Shown here piece by piece: positions 22,304 through 31,798 of a stretch of 64,000 bases of DNA. Numbering within the stretch: the stretch's first letter is position 1; each line of letters opens with the position of its first letter. The position numbers and the translations under genes were made by a program. Source of the DNA: Microthrixaceae bacterium (lineage in GTDB: Bacteria > Actinomycetota > Acidimicrobiia > Acidimicrobiales > Poriferisodalaceae); assembly GCA_011523825.1 (NCBI GenBank), contig WTFX01000026.1:268321-332320 (forward strand). Direction: 5' to 3'. A model generated the notes under the pieces. It was given only the letters and a program-made list of their open reading frames with translations. It searched no databases and was not told the origin of the DNA.

Positions 22304-22375
22304 GCGGGTGCGCCCCGAAGCGGACGTTCACGCCTCGCGTCCGACAAGAGGAAGGCAGCCGGCGATGAGCGGGTT
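22246..22375 (+). repeat. 65 nt tandem duplication of the rpsS end / rplV start
   Basis: Copy 1 is 22246-22310 and copy 2 is 22311-22375; aligned without gaps they match at about 48 of 65 positions. The last 15 bases (CGGCGATGAGCGGGT) are identical. Copy 1 contains the rpsS stop and copy 2 contains the rplV start, both in the same ATGA setting. The unit is not a multiple of three, so it inserts a short extra reading frame between the two genes. Confidence 0.85.
22300..22368 (+). CDS. Putative 22-residue ORF made from a duplicated rpsS tail
   Basis: ATG at 22300 overlaps the rpsS stop (ATGA) and its TGA at 22366-22368 overlaps the rplV ATG (ATGA). It encodes a tail, [19 protein letters not shown], that resembles the rpsS C-terminus ([18 protein letters not shown]) in the same frame, with about 10 of 18 residues equal. 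GAGAGAGG in the rpsS tail could act as its ribosome-binding site. It may simply pass ribosomes from rpsS to rplV. Whether the peptide is stable or useful is unknown. Confidence 0.35.
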   Translation: MSGCAPKRTFTPRVRQEEGSRR

Positions 22376-22991
22376 GATCGACCTCGACGTCATCGCAGGC
22401 GCGAAGGCGACGCACAAGTACGCACGCCTGTCGGCGTCGAAGGCGCGCGTGGTACTCAACCTCATCCGCGACGAGGACTTGGCGCTTGCCCGCGACCGCC
22501 TGCGCTTCTGCGAGCGCGGTGCCGCGGAGGTGGTGTCCAAGGTGCTCGAGAGCGCGGTGGCCAATGCCGCCAACAACGAGCAGCTCGACGCCGACGAGCT
22601 GTACGTGGCTGAATGCTGGGCCGATGAGGGTCCGGTGCTCAAGCGCTGGCGTCCGAGGGCACGGGGCCGTGCCACCCGAATCTTCAAGCAGACCAGTCAC
22701 ATCACCGTGATCGTGGCCCAGCTCAGCACCGAGGAGCTTGAGATGCGCGAGGCCCGCCTGGCTGCCTCGGGCTCTCAGACCGCTGCGGCTGCGCGTGCGG
22801 CCCGCGTGGCCGCCAGCCGCGCAACCACCGACACCGGCGACGCTGACGAGACAGCGCCAGAAGACGCTGACAAGACAGCGACTGACAACGTTGACGACAT
22901 CGACGACGCGGCCGATGAGGCTGCCGAAGCGGCGATCGACGACACAGCCGATCCCGAAGAAGACGTTGCCGACCCAGAGGAACGGAACTGA
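22365..22991 (+). CDS. rplV: 50S ribosomal protein L22 (uL22) with acidic tail
   Basis: 208 residues against about 110-150 usually. uL22 reaches into the exit tunnel. The core is complete: [20 protein letters not shown], then [12 protein letters not shown], then the tunnel-tip segment [20 protein letters not shown]. After about residue 125 the protein continues as an alanine-rich then strongly acidic tail ([16 protein letters not shown] to the [13 protein letters not shown] end), with a 24 nt tandem repeat. The ATG at 22365 is chosen because GAGGAAGG lies 8 bp upstream. The frame is open further upstream, but that part belongs to the rpsS duplication. Confidence 0.95.
   Translation: MSGLIDLDVIAGAKATHKYARLSASKARVVLNLIRDEDLALARDRLRFCERGAAEVVSKVLESAVANAANNEQLDADELYVAECWADEGPVLKRWRPRARGRATRIFKQTSHITVIVAQLSTEELEMREARLAASGSQTAAAARAARVAASRATTDTGDADETAPEDADKTATDNVDDIDDAADEAAEAAIDDTADPEEDVADPEERN
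22839..22886 (+). repeat. 24 nt tandem repeat in the rplV acidic tail
   Basis: Copies at 22839-22862 and 22863-22886 share GACGCTGACRAGACAGCG. They encode DADETAPE and DADKTATD. The frame is kept. Unlike most repeats in this window, no strong hairpin is seen. Confidence 0.65.
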
Positions 22992-22993
22992 TC

Positions 22994-23881
22994 ATGGGTC
23001 AGAAGGTCAACCCGTACGGCTTCCGCTTGGGAATCACCACCGACTGGAAGTCCCGTTGGTACGCCGACAAGGAGTACCAGGACTATCTCATCGAGGATTG
23101 GAAGATCCGCGACTTCCTGCGGACGGAGCTGCCGCATGCCGCGATCAGCCGCATCGAGGTGGAGCGAACCCGGGATCGCCTGCGAGTCGACGTGCACACG
23201 GCCCGGCCAGGCATCGTCATCGGCCGCCGCGGAAGCGAGGCCGATCGGCTCCGCACGAAGCTCGGCAAGATCTCGGGCAACCCGAAGGTCCAGCTAAACA
23301 TCCAGGAGATCAAGCAGCCCGAACTCGAAGCAGCGCTCATCGCTCAGGGCGTTGCGGATCAGCTCGCCGGCCGCGTCGCCTTCCGGCGGGCCATGAAGCG
23401 GGCCGTCCAGAACGCCCAGAAGGCCGGCGCACTCGGCATCCGTGTGCAGTGCTCAGGTCGGCTCGGCGGCTCGGAGATGGCGCGCACCGAGTGGTACCGC
23501 GAGGGCCGTGTGCCGCTGCACACGCTGCGTGCCGACATCGACTACGGCTTCCGCGAAGCCCGCACCACGGCGGGTCGCATCGGCGTGAAGGTGTGGCTCT
23601 ACAAGGGCGACATCCTCCCGTACAAGGTGTCGTCCGACGAGCGCATTCACCGTGAGGCGGCGATGGCCACAGGCCAGACGTCAGGCGACGGCGCGCCCCC
23701 GGGGGGCGTGGTGTCTTCGGCTGGCCGTCGCAGCGATCTTGAGGAACTGCCCGAGGAGCCCGTCCCCCTGCTGCGCGAGGCCGATCCCGAATTCGAGCGC
23801 CTGCTTGAGGAGGAAGAGCAGATCGAGCGGGCAACGCGCGACCAGTCCCAGACGCCCAACTTCAGGCCGGGAGACGACTGA
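22994..23881 (+). CDS. rpsC: 30S ribosomal protein S3 (uS3)
   Basis: 295 residues, at the long end for actinobacteria. uS3 lines the mRNA entry channel. The KH domain is clear ([20 protein letters not shown]), followed by the C-terminal domain with [21 protein letters not shown] and [23 protein letters not shown] split across the alpha/beta fold. From about residue 220 a low-complexity acidic tail follows ([20 protein letters not shown] onward). The stop shares one base with the rplP ATG. Confidence 0.97.
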   Translation: MGQKVNPYGFRLGITTDWKSRWYADKEYQDYLIEDWKIRDFLRTELPHAAISRIEVERTRDRLRVDVHTARPGIVIGRRGSEADRLRTKLGKISGNPKVQLNIQEIKQPELEAALIAQGVADQLAGRVAFRRAMKRAVQNAQKAGALGIRVQCSGRLGGSEMARTEWYREGRVPLHTLRADIDYGFREARTTAGRIGVKVWLYKGDILPYKVSSDERIHREAAMATGQTSGDGAPPGGVVSSAGRRSDLEELPEEPVPLLREADPEFERLLEEEEQIERATRDQSQTPNFRPGDD

Positions 23882-24297
23882 TGCTGATGCCTCGCAAGGT
23901 GAAGCACCGCAAGGCGCATCGCGGTCGTATGAAGGGCCGCACCAAGGGCGGCACGGCCGTGCACTTCGGCGACTACGGCATCCAGGCGCTGGAACCCGGC
24001 TGGATCACAGCCCGCCAGATCGAAGCGGCTCGCATCGCCATGACCCGTCACGTCAAGCGCGGCGGGAAGGTCTGGATCAACGTCTTCCCCGACAAGCCGG
24101 TGACCGCGAAGCCTGCGGAGACCCGCATGGGCTCGGGCAAGGGAAATCCGGAGAAGTGGGTGGCCGTGGTGAAGCCCGGCCGTGTGATGTTCGAGCTGGG
24201 CGGCGTGAACGCCGAGCTGGCCCGCGGCGCCATGGAGCGCGCCATCCAGAAGCTGCCCATCCGCGCACGGGTGATCTCCCGAGAGGAGGCCATCTGA
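23881..24297 (+). CDS. rplP: 50S ribosomal protein L16 (uL16)
   Basis: 138 residues, standard. uL16 shapes the A-site of the 50S subunit. It starts [19 protein letters not shown] and shows [40 protein letters not shown] and [19 protein letters not shown]. The ATG overlaps the rpsC stop (TGATG) and its own stop overlaps the rpmC ATG (TGATG), so three genes are coupled in a row. Confidence 0.98.
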   Translation: MLMPRKVKHRKAHRGRMKGRTKGGTAVHFGDYGIQALEPGWITARQIEAARIAMTRHVKRGGKVWINVFPDKPVTAKPAETRMGSGKGNPEKWVAVVKPGRVMFELGGVNAELARGAMERAIQKLPIRARVISREEAI

Positions 24298-24596
24298 TGG
24301 CGAAAGCCGTGACGCTCCGGACTCTGTCGGACGATCAGCTGCTCGACGAGCTGGACAGCGCCAAGAAGGAGCTGTTCAACCTGCGCTTCGCGTTCGCAAC
24401 CGGGCAGCTCGACAACTCGGCGCAGATGGCTGCCACCAAGCGCGACATCGCCCGCATGCACACCGTGCTGCGCGAGCGCGAGATCGCGGCGGCCGATGTC
24501 TTGTCGGACCCAGCGCAGGGCTCGGCCGCTGTGCCGGCAGGCGCCTCGCAGGGCTCGGCCGCGGACAGCGCAGCTTCCACAGGAGATCAGTCATGA
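24297..24596 (+). CDS. rpmC: 50S ribosomal protein L29 (uL29) with repeated tail
   Basis: 99 residues; the family is usually about 65-80. uL29 sits beside uL23 at the tunnel exit. The two-helix core is clear: LRTLSDDQLLDELDSAKKEL and LFNLRFAFATGQLDNSAQM, ending with IARMHTVLREREIA. The final 30 or so residues are a low-complexity Ala/Ser/Gly tail with two QGSAA units encoded by a 33 nt spaced repeat. The start is ATG overlapping the rplP stop; the longer open frame upstream is a shadow. Confidence 0.96.
   Translation: MAKAVTLRTLSDDQLLDELDSAKKELFNLRFAFATGQLDNSAQMAATKRDIARMHTVLREREIAAADVLSDPAQGSAAVPAGASQGSAADSAASTGDQS
24515..24580 (+). repeat. 33 nt period repeat in the rpmC tail
   Basis: GCAGGGCTCGGCCGC occurs at 24515 and again at 24548, 33 nt apart; the rest of each unit has diverged. 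Encodes QGSAA twice. The frame is kept. Confidence 0.6.
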
Positions 24597-24880
24597 GCAG
24601 CGACGCCGCTACCACCAGCGAGACCGTCGAGCGCAACCGGCGCAAGGTGCGCGAGGGCATCGTCACCTCCACCAAGATGGACCGCACGGCGGTCGTCTCG
24701 GTGACCGAGCGCGTACGTCACCCCCGCTACTTCAAGACCGTTCAGCGCACCAAGAAGCTGTACGTCCACGATCCCGCTGGAGACACGCGTCCGGGCGACC
24801 GGGTGCGCGTCATGGAAACCCGGCCGATCTCCAAGACCAAGCGTTGGCGCCTGGTGGAGATCGTCGAACGGGCCCGATGA
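24593..24880 (+). CDS. rpsQ: 30S ribosomal protein S17 (uS17)
   Basis: 95 residues, standard. uS17 binds 16S rRNA early in assembly. The core RKVREGIVTSTKMDRTAVVS, RHPRYFKTVQRTKKLYVHDP and GDRVRVMETRPISKTKRW segments are conserved. The ATG overlaps the rpmC stop (ATGA). rplN follows after 18 bp with a GGTGAAGG ribosome-binding site. Confidence 0.97.
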   Translation: MSSDAATTSETVERNRRKVREGIVTSTKMDRTAVVSVTERVRHPRYFKTVQRTKKLYVHDPAGDTRPGDRVRVMETRPISKTKRWRLVEIVERAR

Positions 24881-24898
24881 GGTGAAGGCAGCGAGGTC

Positions 24899-25267
24899 AT
24901 GATCCAGCAAGAGTCCCGACTCAAAGTCGCCGACAACTCCGGCGCTCGCGAAGTGCTGTGCATTCGCGTGCTCGGCGGCACGGGTCGGCGCTATGCCTCG
25001 ATCGGCGACGTCTTCATCGCCACCGTGAAGGACGCCATCCCGGGCGCAGCCGTCCGCAAGGGCGAGGTGGTGCGCTGCGTCGTGGTGCGCACGCGCAAGC
25101 AGCGCCGGCGCCCCGACGGCAGCTACATCCGCTTCGACGAGAACGCCGCCGTGCTCGTCGACGACAACCGCCAGCCGCGTGGCACCCGCATCTTCGGCCC
25201 CGTTGGCCGCGAGCTGCGCGACAAGCGCTTCATGCGCATCGTGTCGCTCGCCCCGGAAGTTCTGTGA
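24899..25267 (+). CDS. rplN: 50S ribosomal protein L14 (uL14)
   Basis: 122 residues, exact family length. uL14 forms part of an intersubunit bridge. It begins [20 protein letters not shown] and carries [20 protein letters not shown], the basic [20 protein letters not shown] strand and [20 protein letters not shown]. It opens the spc block in its normal place after rpsQ. Confidence 0.98.
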   Translation: MIQQESRLKVADNSGAREVLCIRVLGGTGRRYASIGDVFIATVKDAIPGAAVRKGEVVRCVVVRTRKQRRRPDGSYIRFDENAAVLVDDNRQPRGTRIFGPVGRELRDKRFMRIVSLAPEVL

Positions 25268-25280
25268 TGGGGGTGACGTG

Positions 25281-25619
25281 ATGGCACGCCAGAAGAACCA
25301 GATGCCGCGGCTGCGAGTCCGCAAGGGCGACACCGTGCGCGTGATCTCCGGCCCTGACAAGGGCAGGGAAGGCGAGGTTGTGTCGGTGGATCTGGCACGC
25401 CGGCGCCTCACGGTGGAAGGCGTGAACGTGGGGCACAAGCACCAGCGACCCTCCCAGCAGAACCAGGAAGGCCAGATCATCGACTACCTGCTGCCGATCG
25501 ACGTGTCGAACGTGGCGGTGGTGTGTCCCCGGACGGGCCAGCCGGGCCGCGTCGGCTTCCGTTTCGAAGGCGGCCGCAAGGTGCGTTACCACCGGGTCTC
25601 CGGGGAGGAACTGCCATGA
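25281..25619 (+). CDS. rplX: 50S ribosomal protein L24 (uL24)
   Basis: 112 residues, standard. uL24 is an assembly initiator near the tunnel exit. The KOW motif region [19 protein letters not shown] is present, then [20 protein letters not shown] and [20 protein letters not shown]. The ATG at 25281 lies 13 bp after the rplN stop; upstream codons in the same frame belong to rplN sequence. The stop overlaps the rplE ATG. Confidence 0.97.
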   Translation: MARQKNQMPRLRVRKGDTVRVISGPDKGREGEVVSVDLARRRLTVEGVNVGHKHQRPSQQNQEGQIIDYLLPIDVSNVAVVCPRTGQPGRVGFRFEGGRKVRYHRVSGEELP

Positions 25620-26242
25620 GCGTGACCGAGGCTCAGCCGGAGGCCCAGTCCGACGCGGCTGGCACGACGCGGCCTGAGCCACGCATGCCCGAGCCCCGTA
25701 TGAAAGCTCTCTACCGCGACACCGTCCGAGCCCAGCTCCAGGACGAGCTCAGGCTCGCGAACGTCATGCAGGTGCCCAGGCTGACGAAGATCAGCGTGAA
25801 CATGGGCGTGGGCGCCGCGCTCACGAACCGGGGCCTGCTCGAAGGAGCCATCGACGACCTCAGCCGCATCTGCGGTCAGCGGCCGGCGATCACCCGGGCG
25901 AAGCGCTCTATCGCAGGGTTCAAGCTGCGCGAGGGCAACGCGATCGGCGCCCGGGTCACGATGCGCCGCGACCGGATGTGGGAGTTCTACGACCGTCTCG
26001 TGTCGTTGGCCATCCCGCGCATCCGCGACTTCCGTGGTCTGTCGCCGCGCAGCTTCGACGGCCACGGCAACTACACGTTCGGCCTCACCGAGCAGCTGGT
26101 CTTTCCCGAGATCGACTACGACAGCGTCAACCAGATCCGCGGCATGGACATCACCCTCGTGACGTCAGCCGTCGACGACGAGGGCGGGCGTGCCCTGCTG
26201 GTTGCGCTCGGCTTTCCATTCCGTCAAATCCCAACGACCTAG
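25616..26242 (+). CDS. rplE: 50S ribosomal protein L5 (uL5)
   Basis: 208 residues; about 25 longer than usual because of an N-terminal extension rich in Ala, Pro and Glu with a small EPRMPEPRM repeat. uL5 binds 5S rRNA and contacts P-site tRNA. The core is conserved: [60 protein letters not shown] and [23 protein letters not shown] at 25616 overlaps the rplX stop (ATGA) and has GGGGAGGA 6 bp upstream. Starting at the internal ATG in EPRM would remove the extension. Confidence 0.96.
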   Translation: MSVTEAQPEAQSDAAGTTRPEPRMPEPRMKALYRDTVRAQLQDELRLANVMQVPRLTKISVNMGVGAALTNRGLLEGAIDDLSRICGQRPAITRAKRSIAGFKLREGNAIGARVTMRRDRMWEFYDRLVSLAIPRIRDFRGLSPRSFDGHGNYTFGLTEQLVFPEIDYDSVNQIRGMDITLVTSAVDDEGGRALLVALGFPFRQIPTT

Positions 26243-26282
26243 CGCCCGACTAGGGCCCAACCTCCACACAAGGACAGCACCG

Positions 26283-26468
26283 ATGGCCAAGAAGGCACTC
26301 GTCAATAAGCAGCAGCGCACACCCAAGTTCAAGGTGCGCGCCTACACGCGCTGCCGCGTGTGCGGCCGACCGCGGTCGGTATACCGCAAGTTCGGGCTGT
26401 GCCGAGTGTGCCTGCGAGAGATGGTCCATGCCGGCGAGGTGCCCGGCGTGACGAAGGCCAGCTGGTGA
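26283..26468 (+). CDS. rpsN: 30S ribosomal protein S14 type Z (uS14, zinc form)
   Basis: 61 residues, the short zinc-binding form. uS14 completes the 30S head. The zinc site is CRVC and CRVC, spaced as CX2C-X12-CX2C, within [20 protein letters not shown]. The N-terminus [16 protein letters not shown] and C-terminus [11 protein letters not shown] are typical. The ATG at 26283 follows an AAGGACAGC site; the upstream open frame is a shadow of rplE. This zinc site is retained, in contrast to the lost second site of RpoC. Confidence 0.97.
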   Translation: MAKKALVNKQQRTPKFKVRAYTRCRVCGRPRSVYRKFGLCRVCLREMVHAGEVPGVTKASW

Positions 26469-26481
26469 GGGGGGTGCGCCC

Positions 26482-26886
26482 ATGTCGATGACCGACCCCA
26501 TTGCGGACATGCTCACCCGCATCCGCAACGCCAACATGGTGTTCAAGGATGAGGTGGCCATGCCGTCCTCCAAGCAAAAGGAGCGCCTTGCGGCGATCCT
26601 CAAGCGTGAGGGCTACGTGAGCGATTACCAGGTGAGCGACGGCACCGATGGCCCCGCCCGGACGCTCACCATCAACCTGAAGTACACCGGTGACCGGGAT
26701 CGCACCATCTCGGGGCTGCAGCGCATCTCCAAGCCTGGGCTGCGGGTGTACACCAAGTCCGACAAGGTCCCCCGCGTGCTCGGCGGCCTCGGCATTGCCG
26801 TGCTGTCGACGAGCAGGGGCCTGATGACCGACCGCGAAGCTCGCCGCAACCGCATGGGCGGCGAGATCCTCTGTTACGTCTGGTAG
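26482..26886 (+). CDS. rpsH: 30S ribosomal protein S8 (uS8)
   Basis: 134 residues, standard. uS8 binds the central domain of 16S rRNA and in E. coli represses the spc operon. It begins [20 protein letters not shown] and ends with [32 protein letters not shown]. The linker [20 protein letters not shown] is moderately variable. It sits 13 bp after rpsN and 9 bp before rplF. Confidence 0.97.
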   Translation: MSMTDPIADMLTRIRNANMVFKDEVAMPSSKQKERLAAILKREGYVSDYQVSDGTDGPARTLTINLKYTGDRDRTISGLQRISKPGLRVYTKSDKVPRVLGGLGIAVLSTSRGLMTDREARRNRMGGEILCYVW

Positions 26887-26895
26887 GAGGCGACG

Positions 26896-27477
26896 ATGTC
26901 ACGCGTGGGCAAGACGCCCATCTCGATTCCCGACGGGGTGACGGTGACGGCCGAATCGGCACCCGAGGTCGCCGGCTCCGTGGCTGGCGCCGTAGTCACC
27001 GTCAGCGGTCCCGGAGGCGAGCTCCAGCGGGAGTTGGCTGCGGGCATTCGTGTGCGCGTCGACGACAGGGAAGGCGGCAGCGAGGTCGTTGTGGAGCGCG
27101 CCGATGACAGCCGCTCGCAGCGATCGCTGCACGGCCTGAGCCGGGCGCTGGTCGCCAACATGGTGCAGGGCGTATCGCAGGGCTTCTCCAAGGAACTGCA
27201 GATTGTCGGCGTGGGATACCGCGCAGCAGCTCGCGGATCATCGGCGCTCGAGCTGTCGCTGGGATTCAGTCACACCGTGCCGGTGACTGCGCCCGACGGC
27301 ATCAGCTTTGAGGTGCCGAGCCAGACGTCCATCATCGTGAAGGGCATCGACAAGCAGCTCGTCGGGCAGGTCGCGGCCAACATCCGTGCGCTGCGCAAGC
27401 CCGAGCCCTACAAGGGCAAGGGCATCCGCTACATCGACGAGCGCGTGCTGCGCAAGGCCGGAAAGGCGGCGAAGTGA
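26896..27477 (+). CDS. rplF: 50S ribosomal protein L6 (uL6)
   Basis: 193 residues; the family is about 178, and the difference lies in the first domain. uL6 supports factor binding near the sarcin-ricin loop. It begins [18 protein letters not shown], carries [20 protein letters not shown] and the C-terminal IKGI-type segment [37 protein letters not shown]. The rplR GTG overlaps its stop (GTGA). Confidence 0.96.
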   Translation: MSRVGKTPISIPDGVTVTAESAPEVAGSVAGAVVTVSGPGGELQRELAAGIRVRVDDREGGSEVVVERADDSRSQRSLHGLSRALVANMVQGVSQGFSKELQIVGVGYRAAARGSSALELSLGFSHTVPVTAPDGISFEVPSQTSIIVKGIDKQLVGQVAANIRALRKPEPYKGKGIRYIDERVLRKAGKAAK

Positions 27478-27827
27478 GTGCTCCCACGAGGGCGGCCCGG
27501 CGTGATCGGCGGCGCCGTCGCGTCCGCAAGAAGATCACCGGCACCGCAGCGCGCCCGCGCCTCGCGGTGCATCGGTCCAACCGGCATATCAGCGCCCAGC
27601 TCATCGACGATGAAGCAGGCCACACCGTGGCGGCTGCGTCGTCGCGCGAGCCCGGGGTGACGGGCGGCGGCAATGTCGCAGCCGCTGGCGAGATCGGTCG
27701 GCTCATCGCCGAGCGGGCTCGGGCGGCGGGCACCACCACGGTCACCTTCGACCGGGGCGGGAACAGTTACCACGGCCGCGTCGCGGCCCTTGCAGATGCT
27801 GCCCGCGCAGGCGGCCTGGAGTTCTGA
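27474..27827 (+). CDS. rplR: 50S ribosomal protein L18 (uL18)
   Basis: 117 residues, standard. uL18 binds 5S rRNA with uL5. It shows an arginine-rich N-terminus ([20 protein letters not shown]), [20 protein letters not shown] and the end [27 protein letters not shown]. The GTG start overlaps the rplF stop. Confidence 0.97.
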   Translation: MSAPTRAARRDRRRRRVRKKITGTAARPRLAVHRSNRHISAQLIDDEAGHTVAAASSREPGVTGGGNVAAAGEIGRLIAERARAAGTTTVTFDRGGNSYHGRVAALADAARAGGLEF

Positions 27828-27837
27828 GGGAGGACTC

Positions 27838-28529
<692 letters not shown>

Positions 28530-28533
<4 letters not shown>

Positions 28534-28817
28534 ACGCGCCGAGTTCGAATCCGCCCATCTCGAGTCAGCACGGTGCCGGCCAGATCGTGGTGACCCAGGT
28601 GCGATCGGCCATAGGGGCCAAGCCCAAGGCACGCGGTGCGCTGAGGGCGCTTGGGCTGGGCAAGATCGGCCGCAGCCATACCCTGCCGGATCGACCCGAG
28701 ATCCGCGGCATGCTGCGCAAGGTGAGTCATCTGATCACAGTCGAAGATGTTGCAGGCGGGAATGCTGCAGGCGAAGACGTCACGGACCAGGAGGTCAGCA
28801 ATGCTGAGACTGCATGA
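28530..28817 (+). CDS. rpmD: 50S ribosomal protein L30 (uL30), extended
   Basis: 95 residues against about 60. The L30 core spans about 18-75: [56 protein letters not shown]. There is a short Ser/Pro-rich N-terminal extension and an acidic C-terminal tail ([18 protein letters not shown]). The ATG overlaps the rpsE stop (ATGA). Its last 17 bases overlap the start of rplO in another frame. Confidence 0.95.
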
Positions 28818-29292
28818 TCTGGCCCCGCCGCCGGGATCGAAGCGCAAGCGCAAGCGGGTGGCGCGCGGCACCAGCGGCAAGGGCGGCAAGACTGCCGGCC
28901 GTGGCACCAAGGGCACCCGCGCCCGCGGCACCGTCCCCGTCTGGTACGAGGGTGGGCAGTTGCCGCTGCAGGTCCGCGTTCCCAAGCTCAAGGGCTTCAA
29001 GAACCCATTTCGTGTCGAGTACCAGCCGGTCAATCTCGACACCCTCGAAGACTGCGGTCTCGACGAGATCACCCCTGCCGAGCTGCGGGCCCGCGGCTTG
29101 GTGTCCAAGGGCGCCATGGTCAAGATCCTCGGGCGCGGCGAGATCACCCGGTCCGTCACCGTGAAAGCCCATGCCGTGTCCGGCTCGGCCCGGGCAGCCA
29201 TCGAGAGCGCTGGCGGAAGCATTGAGATTCTGCCGCCCACGTTCAGCGGCCCCCGCCCCCCCGCTCGGGGAAACCAGCACACCAATCGCTAG
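28801..29292 (+). CDS. rplO: 50S ribosomal protein L15 (uL15)
   Basis: 163 residues, slightly longer than usual. uL15 is a late-assembly protein linking rRNA domains. It begins [20 protein letters not shown] and has GTSGKGGKTAGRGTKGTRAR, YEGGQLPLQVRVPKLKGFKN and a final SARAAIESAGGSIEILPP. The ATG at 28801 follows GGAGGTCAGCA and is preferred over the ATG at 28747, which would add 18 residues unlike the family. It overlaps the rpmD end by 17 bp. Confidence 0.95.
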   Translation: MLRLHDLAPPPGSKRKRKRVARGTSGKGGKTAGRGTKGTRARGTVPVWYEGGQLPLQVRVPKLKGFKNPFRVEYQPVNLDTLEDCGLDEITPAELRARGLVSKGAMVKILGRGEITRSVTVKAHAVSGSARAAIESAGGSIEILPPTFSGPRPPARGNQHTNR

Positions 29293-29301
29293 GGGCTCAT
29301 C

Positions 29302-30630
29302 GTGCTCGGCCACATGCGCAACATCTTCCGGATCGCAGACCTGCGCCGGAAGATCCTGTTCACGCTGTTCATCATTGCGGCGTACAGGCTGGGATCCCAG
29401 GTGCCGGTGCCGGGCATTGATTTCGACGCGATCGTGTCGTTGCGCGAGCAGGCCAGCTCGACCGGTGGCGTGCTGGCGCTGCTGAACCTGTTCTCGGGCG
29501 GCGCGCTCACCAACTTCGCGATCTTCGCGTTGGGGATCATGCCGTACATCACGGCGTCGATCATCATCCAGATCCTGACGGTCGCGATCCCGCGCTTCGA
29601 GCAGCTCCAGCAGCAGGGTGCGGTAGGGCAGCGCAAGCTGACGCAGTACACCCGCTACCTGACGCTGGGCATCGCTTTCGTGCAGGCCACGGGCATTACG
29701 TTCATCTTCGGGCGCGGCCAAGGCACCGCCTTGGGCAACACCGCCGGTGTCATCGTCATCCCTGATTTCACGTTCAATCGCGTGGCGCTGGTGATCCTGT
29801 CGTTGACGGCGGGCACAGCGTTGCTCATGTGGATGGGCGAGTTGATCAGCCAGCGCGGTGTCGGCAACGGCATGTCGCTGCTGATCTTTGCCTCAGTCGT
29901 GTCGACGATCCCATTCGACGGCGCCCGCCTGCTGGCGGTGCAGGGCACCGTGTACTTGGCGGCGGCGATCATCGTGGCCACGGGCATGATGGTGGCGATC
30001 ATCTTCATCGAGCAGGGCCAGCGTCGCATCCCGGTGCAGTTCTCCCGCCGGCAGGTGGGCCGGAGGCTCTACGGCGGGCAGAACACCTACATCCCGCTGA
30101 AGGTCAACCAGTCGGGCGTGATCCCGGTCATCTTCGCCAGCTCGATCCTGTTCCTGCCGGTGCTGCTGTCGAATGTGGCCAACTGGGGCTGGCTGCAGAC
30201 CGCTGTCGACGAGTACCTGACCCAGCCCGACAACATCGCCTACATCCTGTTCTTCGGCGGGCTGATCGTGGGATTCGCCTACTTCTATACGGCCATCACC
30301 TTCGACCCGGTGCGCCAGGCCGACAACATCCGCAAGCAGGGCGGCTTCATTCCCGGCATCCGGCCCGGGCCGCAGACCGAGCGGTACCTCGCCAGGGTGC
30401 TGAACCGCATCACGCTGCCGGGCGCTTTGTTCATTGCCTTGGTGGCGCTGTTGCCCAGCGTGCTGCTGTCGCTGACCAGTGACCTCGATGCGCTGGGCAG
30501 CGGCGGTGCTGGTGCAGCCATCGGATTCGGCGGCGTCTCCATCCTGATCGCCTCCGGCGTGGCGCTGGAGACCATGAAGCAGGTTGACAGCCAGCTGCTG
30601 ATGCGCAACTACGAAGGGTTCCTGGCCTGA
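29302..30630 (+). CDS. secY: Preprotein translocase subunit SecY
   Basis: 442 residues, standard. SecY forms the protein-conducting channel in the cytoplasmic membrane. About ten transmembrane helices are visible, starting ILFTLFIIAAYRLGSQVPVP with the plug region following. Other landmarks are GIMPYITASIIIQILTVAIP, the cytoplasmic loop GQRRIPVQFSRRQVGRRLYG and NQSGVIPVIFASSILFLPVL. The start may be GTG at 29302 or the ATG at 29314 (MRNIFRIADLRRK), which fits family N-termini. The stop shares its last base with the adk ATG. Confidence 0.97.
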   Translation: MLGHMRNIFRIADLRRKILFTLFIIAAYRLGSQVPVPGIDFDAIVSLREQASSTGGVLALLNLFSGGALTNFAIFALGIMPYITASIIIQILTVAIPRFEQLQQQGAVGQRKLTQYTRYLTLGIAFVQATGITFIFGRGQGTALGNTAGVIVIPDFTFNRVALVILSLTAGTALLMWMGELISQRGVGNGMSLLIFASVVSTIPFDGARLLAVQGTVYLAAAIIVATGMMVAIIFIEQGQRRIPVQFSRRQVGRRLYGGQNTYIPLKVNQSGVIPVIFASSILFLPVLLSNVANWGWLQTAVDEYLTQPDNIAYILFFGGLIVGFAYFYTAITFDPVRQADNIRKQGGFIPGIRPGPQTERYLARVLNRITLPGALFIALVALLPSVLLSLTSDLDALGSGGAGAAIGFGGVSILIASGVALETMKQVDSQLLMRNYEGFLA

Positions 30631-31190
30631 TGGGCACGCGACGGCTGGTCATCTTGGGCAAGCAGGGAGCCGGCAAGGGCACCCAGTGCGAGCTGCTCGT
30701 GAAGCGCTATGGCATTGCCCACATTTCGACAGGAGACATGTTGCGGGCCGCTGTCGCGGCCGGCACCGAACTGGGTCGGCAGGCCAAAGCGGTCATGGAC
30801 GCGGGCGACCTGGTCAGCGATGAGCTGATCCTGGGCATCGTCGCCGAGCGTTTCGAAGAGCCCGACACTGCACCCGGTTTCCTGCTGGACGGCTTTCCCC
30901 GCACCGAAGCACAGGCCGACGGCCTGTTCGCGCTGCTGGCACCCCACACGGTGGACCGGGCCATCGACCTCGATGTAGCTGACGACGTGGTGACGCAGCG
31001 GATGCTGGACCGAGGCCGAGCGGACGACACACCCGAGGCAATCGCCCGCCGGCTCGAGCTGTACGAGGCAGAGACGGCACCGCTGCGCAAGCTGTTCGCA
31101 GATCGGGGAGTGCTGGTCACCGTCGACGGTCTCGGCACCCCCGCCCAGGTGCATCAGCGCATCGTGGCCGCCATCGAGGCGGCACTGTGA
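30630..31190 (+). CDS. adk: Adenylate kinase (short LID form)
   Basis: 186 residues. It interconverts AMP and ATP with ADP. The P-loop is [10 protein letters not shown] (10-19), the AMP site [19 protein letters not shown] and DGFPRT. The LID is the short form without zinc cysteines ([19 protein letters not shown]), as in actinobacteria. It is coupled to secY (TGATG). Methionine aminopeptidase and infA, which normally follow, are absent; rpmJ begins only 40 bp downstream. Confidence 0.97.
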   Translation: MGTRRLVILGKQGAGKGTQCELLVKRYGIAHISTGDMLRAAVAAGTELGRQAKAVMDAGDLVSDELILGIVAERFEEPDTAPGFLLDGFPRTEAQADGLFALLAPHTVDRAIDLDVADDVVTQRMLDRGRADDTPEAIARRLELYEAETAPLRKLFADRGVLVTVDGLGTPAQVHQRIVAAIEAAL

Positions 31191-31194
31191 CCCC

Positions 31195-31200
31195 TATACT
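31195..31200 (+). promoter_or_regulatory. Possible -10 box (TATACT) before rpmJ
   Basis: TATACT lies 30 bp before the rpmJ ATG in the 40 bp gap after adk, one mismatch from TATAAT. No clear -35 is seen at 16-18 bp. A promoter here would make rpmJ-rpsM-rpsK-rpsD-rpoA-rplQ a separate unit. Confidence 0.35.
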
Positions 31201-31230
31201 TGCTCGCTCGTCTACAGCGCAGGTCACCCG

Positions 31231-31344
31231 ATGAAAGTCCGTCCGAGCGTCAAGAAGATCTGCGACAAGTGCCGCGTCATCCGCCGTCACGGGCGGATCC
31301 GGGTGATCTGCTCGAACCCGCGACACAAGCAGCGGCAAGGCTGA
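31231..31344 (+). CDS. rpmJ: 50S ribosomal protein L36 (bL36, zinc form)
   Basis: 37 residues: starts [20 protein letters not shown] and ends [11 protein letters not shown]. bL36 is the smallest 50S protein and binds 23S rRNA. The zinc ligands C11, C14, C27 and H32 of the C+ form are all present. It lies 40 bp after adk and 18 bp before rpsM, the normal position relative to rpsM but without the infA gene that usually precedes it. Confidence 0.96.
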   Translation: MKVRPSVKKICDKCRVIRRHGRIRVICSNPRHKQRQG

Positions 31345-31362
31345 GTCAGGAGATCTGTATCG

Positions 31363-31740
31363 ATGGCCCGAATCGCCGGCGTCGACATACCGCGTGAGAA
31401 GCGTGTGGAGATCGCGCTCACCTACATCTACGGCATTGGCCGTTCGGCCAGCCAGCAGATCTGCGAAGACCTGAACATCGCAGAGCGCACGCGTGTGCGT
31501 GACCTGACTGATGCCGAGGTGGCCCGTATCCGCAACCACATCGATGCCAACTTGGCCGTCGAGGGCGACCTGCGGCGCGACGTCGCCCAGGACGTCAAGC
31601 GGAAGATCGAGATCGGCTGCTACCAGGGTGTCCGCCACCGCCGCGGGCTGCCGGTGCGAGGCCAGCGGACGCACACCAACGCACGCACTCGCAAGGGTCC
31701 GCGCAAGACCGTCGCGGGCAAGAAGAAGGTGCGCAAGTGA
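31363..31740 (+). CDS. rpsM: 30S ribosomal protein S13 (uS13)
   Basis: 125 residues, standard. uS13 forms intersubunit bridges in the 30S head. It begins [20 protein letters not shown] and has [19 protein letters not shown], then [38 protein letters not shown]. The ATG follows CAGGAG by about 8 bp. rpsK starts 58 bp after the stop. Confidence 0.98.
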   Translation: MARIAGVDIPREKRVEIALTYIYGIGRSASQQICEDLNIAERTRVRDLTDAEVARIRNHIDANLAVEGDLRRDVAQDVKRKIEIGCYQGVRHRRGLPVRGQRTHTNARTRKGPRKTVAGKKKVRK

Positions 31741-31798
31741 GCATGAGCGGCCGAATCCGTCGGCAACGAGTGACCGGACGCAACAGGAGCGGGCGCAA

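Noticed and set aside
31191..31230. Hidden infA or map in the adk-rpmJ gap
   Set aside because: Only 40 bp are available, and no frame gives any part of either protein.
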